Source: an uncultured Mordavella sp. (GTDB lineage: Bacteria > Bacillota > Clostridia > Lachnospirales > Lachnospiraceae). Taken from it: DNA of 46,947 nucleotides. The notes under the pieces are model-generated. The model ran no database searches, was not told the DNA's origin, and saw only the letters and a program-made list of their open reading frames with translations. Positions 34,336 to 42,381 of this stretch are shown here, one piece after another (position 1 is the stretch's first letter; each line of letters opens with the position of its first letter). The DNA lies in assembly GCA_902406105.1 (NCBI GenBank), contig CABPCP010000018.1, forward strand, positions 1-46,947. Reading direction: 5' to 3'. The position numbers were made by a program, and so were the translations under genes.

Positions 34336-36042
34336 ATGAAAGAAAGGTTGGGGAAACCTCTGCCGCTTGGCGTTGCGGCGGAAAATGGAAAGATGAATTT
34401 CTCAGTAGCTGTTCCAGAGGGAAAGGACTGCAGTCTGCTGCTGTACCGGGCAGGAGATCGGGAGCCGTATCAGGAATACCCTATGGAGGCGGCCCTTGGA
34501 GAAGTACGTTGTCTTGGGTTGGAGGATATAGAAGACTGCATGGAGTATAATTACCGGATAGGGGATGAAATCGTGGTGGATCCGCGGGCGAAATCCCTTT
34601 CGGGAAGAGAAATATGGGGAGAGGAGCGGGATATTCAGAAGCATCAGGTAAGAGGCGTTCTAAGAGAAGACCCATTTGACTGGGAAGGTGATGTACCGCT
34701 GGATCTTCCCCTCCATCAGGTGATCGCGTATAGTCTTCATGTGCGCGGATTTACGAAGGATGCTTTTTCAAAGGTAAAAGATAAGGGAACCTTTGAAGGA
34801 GTGATCGAAAAGCTGCCTTATCTGAAGGAACTTGGAATCAATCAGATCCAGTGTATGCCGGTCTATGAGTTCCAGGAATGCGGCCGGTACCGGAATTATT
34901 GGGGATATGGGCCGGCTTGGTATTTTGCTCCCAAAAGCGCCTATTCCGCCTGCGGCAACGGTCCTCTTTCTTTAAAACAAATGGTGAAAGCATGCCATCA
35001 GGAAGGAATTGAAGTGGCGCTGGAAATGCCTTTTGCAGAGGGAACGCCGGGATTTGTGGCAGAGGATTGTCTTCGTTATTATCGAATGGAATATCATATT
35101 GACGGATTTATCCTGAATCCATTGAACGCACCCATGGAGAGTGTCTGTCAGGATCCGATTCTGAAGAAGACCAAAATCCTCCGGCACGATCTGGAGTTTA
35201 TGAACACAATGCGCCGATTCCTAAAAGGGGATGAGGGCATGGTGGACAGTGTGATCTATTGGCTGCGTCATGTCACGGGAAGAGAAGGGGCCTTTAACAG
35301 CATTACAGGGCATACAGGATTTACCCTGAACGATCTGGTTTCTTATGACGGAAAACATAATGAGGCAAATGGAGAGAATAATGAAGATGGACCGGATTAT
35401 AACTATAGCTGGAACTGCGGGGCGGAAGGACCAACCCGGAAAAAGGCCGTCCAGGAACTGAGAGAGCGCCAGAGGCGGAATGGAATGTTCCTTCTGCTGA
35501 CTGCTCAAGGGACGCCCTGTCTGCTGGCCGGGGATGAATTCGGCAACTCTCAGAAAGGCAATAATAATGTCTACTGTCAGGACAATCCCACAGGGTGGCT
35601 GAATTGGCGCAAGTTAGAAAAGGAAAAGGAATTCTTCCGGTTTGTGAAAGAGCTGATCTATTTGCGGAAAAGCTATCCGGTACTATGTCCGGCCGAAGAG
35701 ATGCGGGGAATGGATCAGACCAGATGCGGAGTGCCAGACGTATCTTATCATGGAGAAAACGCGTGGCAGGTGTCTTCTGAGGTGTCCAGCAGACAACTGG
35801 GCGTCTATTACAGCGGCGCGGTGACTGGAGGGGAAGATTGCTTTGTGGCTTATAATATGCACTGGCTGGAGCATCGATTCGCGATTCCGGCTCTTCCCAA
35901 GGGAAAAGAGTGGTATGTGGCCGCAACTACAGATGAAGGAATTCTGGAGCAGCCCAGACGGTTAAAAAAGCAAAGACAGATAGAACTAAAGGCCCGGACG
36001 ATCATGATCCTGGCGGGGAGGCAGAAGGCGGATGAGCCTTGA
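34336..36042 (+). CDS. GlgX/isoamylase-like GH13 protein without catalytic residues
   Basis: A 568-residue protein with the architecture of glycogen-debranching GH13_11 enzymes: an N-terminal CBM48-like domain (about 1-110), a TIM-barrel region (about 125-470) and a C-terminal beta domain. NYWGYGPAWYFAPKSAY, GFTLNDLVSYDGKHNEANGE and DNPTGWLNW are GlgX blocks. The catalytic positions are lost: the nucleophile Asp of DGFRFD is Asn261 in DGFILN, the transition-state Asp of AHDGFTL is Thr327 in GHTGFTL, and the barrel strand with DVVYNH reads LEMPFAEG. The start is ATG 34336 after AAAGGGG; ATG 34306 lies inside the preceding gene. Probably a pseudoenzyme with a binding or regulatory role. Confidence 0.88.
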   Translation: MKERLGKPLPLGVAAENGKMNFSVAVPEGKDCSLLLYRAGDREPYQEYPMEAALGEVRCLGLEDIEDCMEYNYRIGDEIVVDPRAKSLSGREIWGEERDIQKHQVRGVLREDPFDWEGDVPLDLPLHQVIAYSLHVRGFTKDAFSKVKDKGTFEGVIEKLPYLKELGINQIQCMPVYEFQECGRYRNYWGYGPAWYFAPKSAYSACGNGPLSLKQMVKACHQEGIEVALEMPFAEGTPGFVAEDCLRYYRMEYHIDGFILNPLNAPMESVCQDPILKKTKILRHDLEFMNTMRRFLKGDEGMVDSVIYWLRHVTGREGAFNSITGHTGFTLNDLVSYDGKHNEANGENNEDGPDYNYSWNCGAEGPTRKKAVQELRERQRRNGMFLLLTAQGTPCLLAGDEFGNSQKGNNNVYCQDNPTGWLNWRKLEKEKEFFRFVKELIYLRKSYPVLCPAEEMRGMDQTRCGVPDVSYHGENAWQVSSEVSSRQLGVYYSGAVTGGEDCFVAYNMHWLEHRFAIPALPKGKEWYVAATTDEGILEQPRRLKKQRQIELKARTIMILAGRQKADEP

Positions 36043-36676
36043 TTCGTTCCAGCTTAAGTGTATTGCGATCTTGTCCATGGCGATCGATCATATAGGCGCC
36101 GTTTTTTTTCCGGATGTAATCCTTTTGAGAGGGATTGGAAGACTGGCGTTTCCTATCTTTTCTTTTTTGCTGGCGGAAGGATTCTTCCATACCGGGGATC
36201 TGCGGCGGTACCTTCTGAGATTGGGAGTATTTGCCCTGCTTTCAGAAATCCCTTATGATCTGGCCTTTCATGGAACGGTTTTGGAGTTTGGTCACCAGAA
36301 TGTATTTTTTACACTTGCGGCCAGTCTTTTTGTGCTCTATGGCATGAAAAAGGTACAGGAAGAAAGTCTGAAGGTACTAATTCTGCTGGGAGGAATGGGG
36401 ATTTGTGAATGGTTTGGTACAGACTATGGATTTCTAGGAGTGCTTCTTCCTGTTATTTATGCTCAGTTTCGGGATCGTTTTCGGCTGAAGCTGATCTTGG
36501 GAGCATTCTGGAATTTTTTGTGGCAGCCGGGGATCCAGTATCTTGGAGCGCTGGCTGCGCTGCCGATTGCCTTATATAATGGGGAGCGGGGAAGAAAGAT
36601 GAAGTATTTGTTTTATCTGTTTTATCCGGTCCATCTGCTGGTTTTGTATGGAATCCGGAGTTATTTTAACGTATGA
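36032..36676 (+). CDS. TraX family membrane protein
   Basis: A 214-residue membrane protein of about seven hydrophobic helices. LKCIAILSMAIDHIGAVFFP and LRGIGRLAFPIFSFLLAEGF are the characteristic TraX blocks. TraX proteins belong to the acyltransferase-3-like membrane group; the plasmid member acetylates pilin, but chromosomal Firmicute members are uncharacterised. Its ATG lies 11 bases inside the end of the preceding gene, implying translational coupling. No conjugation genes are present, so a pilin role is unlikely here. Confidence 0.92.
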   Translation: MSLDSFQLKCIAILSMAIDHIGAVFFPDVILLRGIGRLAFPIFSFLLAEGFFHTGDLRRYLLRLGVFALLSEIPYDLAFHGTVLEFGHQNVFFTLAASLFVLYGMKKVQEESLKVLILLGGMGICEWFGTDYGFLGVLLPVIYAQFRDRFRLKLILGAFWNFLWQPGIQYLGALAALPIALYNGERGRKMKYLFYLFYPVHLLVLYGIRSYFNV

Positions 36677-36694
36677 CGGAATGAGGAAAAAAGG

Positions 36695-37240
36695 ATGAAA
36701 GCATTACAGCATTTACATACCATTAATCATCATAAGTGGCTGGTCATGAAGCATTGTTTCAAAGTGGGATTATATAAGCAGGGTCTGCTCCATGATCTTT
36801 CTAAATATACACCCACAGAATTTCTGGTAGGGTGCCGTTATTATCAGGGGACACGAAGTCCGAATAACGCTGAGAGAGAGGCTACGGGCTACTCTACAGC
36901 CTGGCTCCATCACAAGGGGAGAAATAAGCATCACTATGAATACTGGCTGGATTACAGCGTGGATCCCGGTGAAGGGATCGTGGGACAGAAGATGCCGGTG
37001 AAATATGTGATTGAGATGTTTATGGACCGGATCGCGGCCTCCAAAACCTATCTTGGAGATCGGTATACTCAGCGGCATCCATTGCAGTATTACGAACAAG
37101 GGGCCGGAAAGCTTGGAAAGATGATTCATCCGGAGACGGCGGCTTTGCTGCATAAGCTGCTGAAGATGCTGGCAGAAGAAGGAGAGGAAAATACATTCCG
37201 TTATATCAGAAAAAAGATTTTAAAGAATCAAAAAGGATAA
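36695..37240 (+). CDS. DUF5662 family protein
   Basis: A 181-residue soluble protein. HTINHHKWLVMKHCFKVGLY, GLLHDLSKYTPTEF and WLHHKGRNKHHYEYWLDY match a family I know as DUF5662. The spaced His and Asp residues (LLHDLSKY, HH, KHH) look like a metal-binding HD-type pocket, but no activity is established. AAAAAAGGATG is the only ribosome site; the gene lies 18 bases after the TraX gene. It is followed by a strong terminator that ends the 33296-37240 operon. Confidence 0.88.
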   Translation: MKALQHLHTINHHKWLVMKHCFKVGLYKQGLLHDLSKYTPTEFLVGCRYYQGTRSPNNAEREATGYSTAWLHHKGRNKHHYEYWLDYSVDPGEGIVGQKMPVKYVIEMFMDRIAASKTYLGDRYTQRHPLQYYEQGAGKLGKMIHPETAALLHKLLKMLAEEGEENTFRYIRKKILKNQKG

Positions 37241-37256
37241 TTATATTGGCAGAGTT

Positions 37257-37299
37257 AAATCCGCCGGGGTATGAAAAGATGCCCCGGCGGATTTTTGTG
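37257..37299 (+). terminator. intrinsic terminator after DUF5662 gene
   Basis: AAATCCGCCGGGG (from 37257) pairs with CCCCGGCGGATTT and is followed by a T-run, closing the operon that begins at 33296. Confidence 0.93.
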
Positions 37300-37370
37300 T
37301 AAAAGTATGCTAAAAACATGTAAAGAAAAAGGGTTTTGACAGAAAAATCAGAAAACATGAACTTTTTAAA

Positions 37371-37399
37371 TTGACTTTCCAGAAAAAACGGTATACAAT
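37371..37399 (+). promoter_or_regulatory. promoter of the nitrilase gene
   Basis: TTGACT (37371-37376), a 17-base spacer and TACAAT (37394-37399). Just downstream, CATACAAAA occurs twice (37409 and 37425 regions) followed by TGTGTACAAAG, a likely operator cluster in the start-site region. The remaining bases of 37300-37473 show nothing else. Confidence 0.65.
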
Positions 37400-37473
37400 A
37401 TTATTATCATACAAAACAGAAGCATACAAAATGAGTGTGTACAAAGAAATAGAAAATAAGGATGGTGCGGGGA

Positions 37474-38304
37474 ATGGATGATGGCAGAAGAGCAGGACGG
37501 GGAGTGAAAGTAGCAGCGATTCAAATGGATTGTATCTTGGGAGATCGGGAAGCAAATCTCTCGAAGGCAGAGGGGCTGATCCGACAGGCGGCGGGCCAGG
37601 GAGCAGATCTTGCGGTTTTGCCAGAATTATTCCATACAGGGTATAGTATGGCGGAGAAAGACTATGAGTTTTCAGAGCTGGTTCCAGATGGAAAGACCGT
37701 CAAATGGATGGAACGGCTTTCCAGACAATATCATATGTATCTGGTGGGCGCTTTGATCGAACGAAGTGATTGTGACGGTGTGATGTACGACACTAGTGTG
37801 CTGACAGGGCCGGAAGGCTATATCGGGAAATACCGCAAGGTATGCCTGTGGGGTGATGAAACCCTCCGTTTTCGGAGCGGAGAAGATTATCCCGTGTTTG
37901 ACTTAGGGTTTGCAAGGCTTGGAATGCAGATCTGTTATGAAGTGGGATTTCCAGAAGGGGCCAGGATACTGACTCTAAAAGGAGCAAATCTGATTACTTA
38001 TTCAGCGGCTTTCGGGCTTGCGAGATCATACGCTTGGGAACTGGCCTCCAGAGCCCGGGCTTTGGAAAACGGATTATACGTAGTGGCGGCTAATCGCTGC
38101 GGAGAAGAGAAAGGCGGACCAGTGTTCGCGGGGAAAAGCAGGATTGTGGATCCAAGAGGAGAGATTCTTGTGGAGCAGGAGACAAAGGATCAGGTATTGG
38201 TCCAGGAGATCTGGATGGAGGAAGTAGAGAAACAAAGAAGGACCATTCCGTATCTGAAAGATTATAAACGGAAGCTGTTTTCTTCTCAATTATTGGGAGA
38301 GTAA
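37474..38304 (+). CDS. carbon-nitrogen hydrolase (nitrilase superfamily)
   Basis: About 276 residues from ATG 37474. The nitrilase triad is complete: Glu in LAVLPELFHTGYS, Lys in IGKYRKVCLWGDE and the nucleophile Cys in LGMQICYEVGFPEGAR. The family hydrolyses amides, N-carbamoyl compounds and nitriles; the sequence does not fix which. Starts at 37462 (ATG) and 37504 (GTG, giving VKVAAIQMDC) are alternatives; the ribosome site is poor for all three. It has its own promoter. The next gene, 85 bases on, is a PuuE-like deacetylase, so it may act on a carbamoyl or amide product of that pathway. Confidence 0.92.
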   Translation: MDDGRRAGRGVKVAAIQMDCILGDREANLSKAEGLIRQAAGQGADLAVLPELFHTGYSMAEKDYEFSELVPDGKTVKWMERLSRQYHMYLVGALIERSDCDGVMYDTSVLTGPEGYIGKYRKVCLWGDETLRFRSGEDYPVFDLGFARLGMQICYEVGFPEGARILTLKGANLITYSAAFGLARSYAWELASRARALENGLYVVAANRCGEEKGGPVFAGKSRIVDPRGEILVEQETKDQVLVQEIWMEEVEKQRRTIPYLKDYKRKLFSSQLLGE

Positions 38305-38389
38305 GTGATTTGATAATTAGGCATTTATGCATAATTATAATTTGCCAAAGGTTGTATTCGGCGATGAGCCGTAGAAAGGAGGTTGCAAA

Positions 38390-39277
38390 ATGGCAAAGAA
38401 GGAAATTTTTGTGGCATGGGGTGTTCATGTTGACGCTGTAGCGGGATGGCTTGGCTCTTATGGAGGCGAGGACTCACCTACCGATATTTCCAGAGGTATT
38501 TTCTCTGGCGAGGTAGGTTCTCCCCGTATCTTGAAGATGCTGAAGAAATACAATCTGCCGAGTACCTGGTTTATTCCAGGACATTCCATCGAGAGTTTCC
38601 CGGAACAGATGCAGGCGGTAGCAGATGCTGGATGCGAGATCGCGCTCCATGGATATTCTCATGAAGATCCGATGACCATGACGGCGGCCCAGGAGACAGC
38701 GGTGCTGGAGAAGTGTATCGATCTGATCGAAAAGCTGTGCGGAAAGAAGCCGGTAGGATACGATGCGCCTTGGTGGCAGTTCTCTGATATCACAGACAAA
38801 CTGCTGATCGAGCATGGAATTATCTATGACAACAGCTTGATGCACAATGACTTCCATCCCTACTACCTGCGGATTGGTGACAGCTGGACTAAGATTGATT
38901 ACTCCAAGAACGCGGAAGACTGGATGAAGCCGTTGGTACGCGGACGGGTAACGGATCTGGTAGAGATACCGGCCAGCTGGTATTTGGATGACCTGCCGCC
39001 AATGATGTTCCAGAAGGCAAGCCCAAACAGCTATGGATTTGAAAGCCCCCGCAATATTGGGCAGATGTGGATCGATCAGTTCGATTATGTATATAGGGAG
39101 TACGATTATGCGGTAGTGCCTATGTGTATCCATCCTGACGTAAGCGGACATCCACAGAATATCTTGATGAACGAGCGGGTGATCGAGCATATGATGGAGC
39201 ACGAAGGCGTGAAGTTTGTGACTTATAAAGAAGTCGCGGAAGATTTTATGCGCAGGTTCCCAAGAGAAAAAGATTAA
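38390..39277 (+). CDS. polysaccharide deacetylase family protein (PuuE/HpPgdA-like)
   Basis: A 295-residue NodB-fold metal hydrolase. The metal ligands are visible as Asp15 in [10 protein letters not shown] and His87/His91 in [23 protein letters not shown] and [10 protein letters not shown] follow the pattern of the PuuE allantoinase and Helicobacter PgdA branch, not of secreted chitin deacetylases. There is no signal peptide, so it is cytoplasmic and likely acts on a small cyclic or acylated molecule. GAAAGGAGG precedes the ATG. It lies 24 bases before the Cys-motif protein and upstream of a CobW GTPase, which could load its metal. Confidence 0.9.
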   Translation: MAKKEIFVAWGVHVDAVAGWLGSYGGEDSPTDISRGIFSGEVGSPRILKMLKKYNLPSTWFIPGHSIESFPEQMQAVADAGCEIALHGYSHEDPMTMTAAQETAVLEKCIDLIEKLCGKKPVGYDAPWWQFSDITDKLLIEHGIIYDNSLMHNDFHPYYLRIGDSWTKIDYSKNAEDWMKPLVRGRVTDLVEIPASWYLDDLPPMMFQKASPNSYGFESPRNIGQMWIDQFDYVYREYDYAVVPMCIHPDVSGHPQNILMNERVIEHMMEHEGVKFVTYKEVAEDFMRRFPREKD

Positions 39278-39301
39278 TTTCAGAAAGAAGGGAAAAGACC
39301 A

Positions 39302-39622
39302 ATGTGCATGGCATGCGGACAGATGTTTTCCAGCATACACTGGAGCGATACCCTGCAAACGGACGAGCGGGGATTTGTGGACCAGCGGGTGCTTCGTAAG
39401 ACCAGGTGGGATAAGGTGCGGATGACGAATGAGATCATGAATTTCTACGGCCTTTCTGTCAGTGAACGGCCTGGAGGATATATGATCTCTAACCGGAAGG
39501 GACGCAGTGTACTGTGTAAGGATTTTGGAGAAATCTGGAGCAATGTAGAGAAACTCCAGGGAAAAAAGGTGGATCCGCTAGACCCAGCATTGATTGATTA
39601 TCTGAATACGCGGGCTAGTTAG
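39302..39622 (+). CDS. small protein with N-terminal CxxC motif, partner of CobW GTPase
   Basis: A 106-residue soluble protein of no family I can name. The start MCMACGQMFSSIHWSDT has two Cys residues spaced CxxC (3 and 6) plus a His, suggesting metal binding. The rest is basic and ends DPALIDYLNTRAS. AGAAGGGAAAAG precedes the ATG. It ends 17 bases before the CobW gene, so the two are likely coexpressed. A role as metal acceptor or client of the GTPase is inferred from position only. Confidence 0.82.
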   Translation: MCMACGQMFSSIHWSDTLQTDERGFVDQRVLRKTRWDKVRMTNEIMNFYGLSVSERPGGYMISNRKGRSVLCKDFGEIWSNVEKLQGKKVDPLDPALIDYLNTRAS

Positions 39623-39639
39623 GAAGGAGCGTGTGTAAA

Positions 39640-40695
39640 ATGGCGGAAGGGAAACTGCCCGTCACTATTGTGACCGGATTCCTGGGCAGCGGGAAGACGA
39701 CCGTGCTGAGTCATTGGCTGGAGCATCCTATGTTTCAGCGAGTGTCGGTAATCGTGAATGAGTTTGGACAGGCTGGCTTGGATCAGCGGGTACTGCGTCA
39801 GATCGAGGAAAAGACTCTGCTTCTGTCCGGCGGCTGTGCCTGCTGCAATATCCGGGATGATCTGGTGAGGGAGTTATCGGCCATGATCGACAGCAGAGAC
39901 CGCGGGGAACTGGATGTGGATCGGGTGGTAATTGAGACCACCGGTCTTGCTGACCCGGCGCCGATTCTGTTCTCTATCATGACGGATTCCGTGCTCCGCC
40001 ATCACTACCAGGTGGACTGTGTGGTGACTTGTCTGGATGCGGTAAATGGCAGTTTTCAGCTGGATCATACAAAAGAGTCGGTAAAGCAGATTGCCACAGC
40101 GGACAAAATCCTCCTGACTAAGACCGATTTGGCGGAGGTTTCCGAGATTCCGGCGTTGACGGAACGAGTTCTGGAGATCAATCCATCGGCCTCAATCTTG
40201 CGGACAGATATGGGGCGAATCGATCCGGAATTGGTATTCTCAGAGGGTGTAGGGAGAACAGACCGTCCTGAAGTGCTGCAGGCGATGAATACGCGGCCAA
40301 CGATTGTTTTAAAGCGTCGGCATGAAAGTCTGGTGCGTTCCATTTCTATCGGATTTTCCAATACGATCAGCTGGGCTGCGTTTGGTCTTTGGCTTTCCGC
40401 GCTTCTATATGCTCACGGAGAGAAGATTTACCGTGTGAAAGGCCTTTTGGACACGGGGGAGGGCGGCCCCGTTCTGATCAACGGGGTGCAGCATATCATC
40501 CACCCGCCCCGTCATCTGGAGGACTGGGGAGGCGAGGAAAGACGATCGGAACTGGTGTTTATCATGAAGGATATTGAGCCGGGAATTATCCTGGATTCTT
40601 TGCGGGCTTTTCAGAGGATTCTTGGGGCGCAGGCTCATATCCGCGAATTAAATGAGGATCTTTCCTCCATTTCCTCGGCGGGAGGAAGGGCATAA
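39640..40695 (+). CDS. CobW/COG0523-type metal chaperone GTPase
   Basis: A 351-residue G3E GTPase. Walker A is VTGFLGSGKTT, the metal motif CxCC is SGGCACCNIRDDL, VIVNEFGQAGLDQRVL is the family block after switch I, ETTGLADPAPIL carries the G3 Glu, and LLTKTDLAE is the G4 base-specificity motif. The CobW C-terminal domain spans about 230-351. COG0523 proteins deliver zinc, cobalt or iron to client enzymes. The start is ATG 39640 with AGGAAGGA upstream; GTG 39631 is too close to that site. The neighbouring metal hydrolase is a plausible client. Confidence 0.94.
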   Translation: MAEGKLPVTIVTGFLGSGKTTVLSHWLEHPMFQRVSVIVNEFGQAGLDQRVLRQIEEKTLLLSGGCACCNIRDDLVRELSAMIDSRDRGELDVDRVVIETTGLADPAPILFSIMTDSVLRHHYQVDCVVTCLDAVNGSFQLDHTKESVKQIATADKILLTKTDLAEVSEIPALTERVLEINPSASILRTDMGRIDPELVFSEGVGRTDRPEVLQAMNTRPTIVLKRRHESLVRSISIGFSNTISWAAFGLWLSALLYAHGEKIYRVKGLLDTGEGGPVLINGVQHIIHPPRHLEDWGGEERRSELVFIMKDIEPGIILDSLRAFQRILGAQAHIRELNEDLSSISSAGGRA

Positions 40696-40729
40696 GGAAC
40701 ATAATCAATAAAGGAAGAGAGGTGTTTAT

Positions 40730-42136
40730 GTGAGTACAGAAGAAAAAACAAAAGTTGTAAATGAGGCTGAGATTGAAGAAATCGAAAAGATGGAAGAATC
40801 TGCATCTCATTCTGGTGATGATTTTCAGTACGAGCCAGTTCCTAAAGAAAAGCGGCAGAACTGGTATGACCTGGTCTTCGTATGGTTTGGAGCGGCTATG
40901 GTGGCTCAGCTCTATCAGGCAGGTGTTACGGTTACGATTGGAACGGGCGGCCTTTCAAACGGACTCAAAGCAATTTTTGGGGGGGCATTATTCCTTGCTC
41001 TCTTTACAGCTCTGAGCGGCTATGTGGGATATAAGACCCACTGCAACGCCGCATTGTCCTCCCGTTTTGCCTACGGAAGCGTAGGAGTGGCTATTCCGGG
41101 ATTCCATATCGCGGATATTGGCTGGTATGTAGTGAATGCGGCGATGTTTTGCTCGATTCTGGTGGCTCTGTTTCCAGCCATCGATATCAAAGTCTGGGCA
41201 ATTCTTATCTCTGTTCTTTTTATCACGAATAACTATGTGGGATTTTCAAAAATGGTCATCTTGAACCGGTTTGCTTTCCCAGTGCTGCTTTTTACCGGAC
41301 TTTTCGGAATCTGGAAATGTTCTCAGCTTCCAGGCGGCCTGGCAGGTGTTTGGGATAATGTTTTCCCGCAGACTATGACGATCAGCGCTGGTGTGACGAC
41401 CGTTGTAGGTACTTGGGCGGCAGGGTGTTCCAGAGCGGCAGATTATATGCGGTTTGCCAAGGATGCGAAAAGTTCCTTCCTGGCCTCTTTCCTGGGATTC
41501 TTCTTTGGATTCTGTCTGTGTATTGTGTGCGGCGCGGTATGGGGCGCGGCTACAGGGACCTCTGTTATCGCGGATACTCTGTCTATGCTGGGTATGGTAG
41601 GCCTTGGGTGTCTGATGTTCTTCCTGCAGAACTGGGCGACGTGTGAGCATAGTTCATATATCACGTCTACGTCGCTGCCGATTACCATAGAAGTAGTGAC
41701 AAAGAAGAGGATCCCGCGCCGTTTTATCGTTCTGGGTGTTGGCCTTATCGCGGTATGTATCGCAGGTTTGGATATCCAGGATTACTATGTTCCGTTCTGC
41801 AGTTTCCTTGGTTATCTGATTCCGCCGATTGCGGCAGTTTCAATCGCGGATTACTTTATTATGTCGAAGACCAAGTACCATTGGACTGGACATAAGAACT
41901 ACTATGATATGAATGTCAATTCGGAAGATGTCGTACACCATAAATTTAATTGGGCCACTATACCAGCCCTGATCGCTGGACTGCTAATGGGCTGGAAGAT
42001 GACATGGGGGATTGCTTCGATCAACGCTTTTGTTGGAACGATCGTTGTATACTGCGTCTTCTGTATGATCTTCTATTTCCTTGGCTTCCAGAAGAAAGAA
42101 ATCGCGCTCAACGAAGCGCTGGCCGGCAGAAAGTAA
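40730..42136 (+). CDS. NCS1-family permease (cytosine permease CodB-like)
   Basis: A 468-residue transporter with about 12 membrane helices. After an acidic N-terminus, QNWYDLVFVWFGAAMVAQLY and SRFAYGSVGVAIPGFHIADIGWY are nucleobase-cation symporter 1 blocks. The GTG start at 40730 overlaps an ATG-TGA just before it; GAGAGGTG is the ribosome site. NCS1 members carry cytosine, uracil, allantoin, hydantoins or thiamine-type compounds. Linked to an allantoinase-like hydrolase and a nitrilase, it probably imports a cyclic nitrogen compound. The 52-residue membrane protein follows after 12 bases. Confidence 0.93.
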   Translation: MSTEEKTKVVNEAEIEEIEKMEESASHSGDDFQYEPVPKEKRQNWYDLVFVWFGAAMVAQLYQAGVTVTIGTGGLSNGLKAIFGGALFLALFTALSGYVGYKTHCNAALSSRFAYGSVGVAIPGFHIADIGWYVVNAAMFCSILVALFPAIDIKVWAILISVLFITNNYVGFSKMVILNRFAFPVLLFTGLFGIWKCSQLPGGLAGVWDNVFPQTMTISAGVTTVVGTWAAGCSRAADYMRFAKDAKSSFLASFLGFFFGFCLCIVCGAVWGAATGTSVIADTLSMLGMVGLGCLMFFLQNWATCEHSSYITSTSLPITIEVVTKKRIPRRFIVLGVGLIAVCIAGLDIQDYYVPFCSFLGYLIPPIAAVSIADYFIMSKTKYHWTGHKNYYDMNVNSEDVVHHKFNWATIPALIAGLLMGWKMTWGIASINAFVGTIVVYCVFCMIFYFLGFQKKEIALNEALAGRK

Positions 42137-42148
42137 GGAGGGAGCGCT

Positions 42149-42307
42149 ATGTTAAATTGGATTGTATTGATTGTAGGACTGATTCTGCTGGCAATATTCT
42201 GGCATGTGATCTCCAGTGAAGAAAGACGCAGAGAGACACATATTGTATCCTGTGTATTCCTTGTGCTGGGTATTGTGGTATATTTCCTGCAGACAACATT
42301 GATCTGA
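42149..42307 (+). CDS. 52-residue membrane protein after the NCS1 permease
   Basis: A small open frame with AAGGAGGG 7 bases before ATG 42149. It encodes two hydrophobic helices: MLNWIVLIVGLILLAIFWHV, a charged loop ISSEERRRETH, then CVFLVLGIVVYFLQTTLI. Position, ribosome site and clean two-helix structure argue for a real gene, perhaps an accessory subunit of the permease. No family is recognised. Confidence 0.75.
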   Translation: MLNWIVLIVGLILLAIFWHVISSEERRRETHIVSCVFLVLGIVVYFLQTTLI

Positions 42308-42314
42308 GACGGGT

Positions 42315-42372
42315 AAAAAAGAAGGGATGCGGCGGATACATTGAGAAAAAGTATCCTGCCGCTCCCTTTTTT
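42315..42372. terminator. bidirectional terminator between small membrane protein and GntR regulator
   Basis: GGGATGCGGCGGATAC (42324-42339) pairs with GTATCCTGCCGCTCCC (42351-42366), one bulge, flanked by an A-run on the 5' side and TTTTTT on the 3' side, so it can work for both convergent units. Confidence 0.9.
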
Positions 42373-42381
42373 GAAATTTCA

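Noticed and set aside
36032..36676. TraX as evidence of a conjugative element
   Set aside because: No relaxase, coupling protein, integrase or attachment site is nearby; chromosomal TraX homologues are common in Firmicutes.
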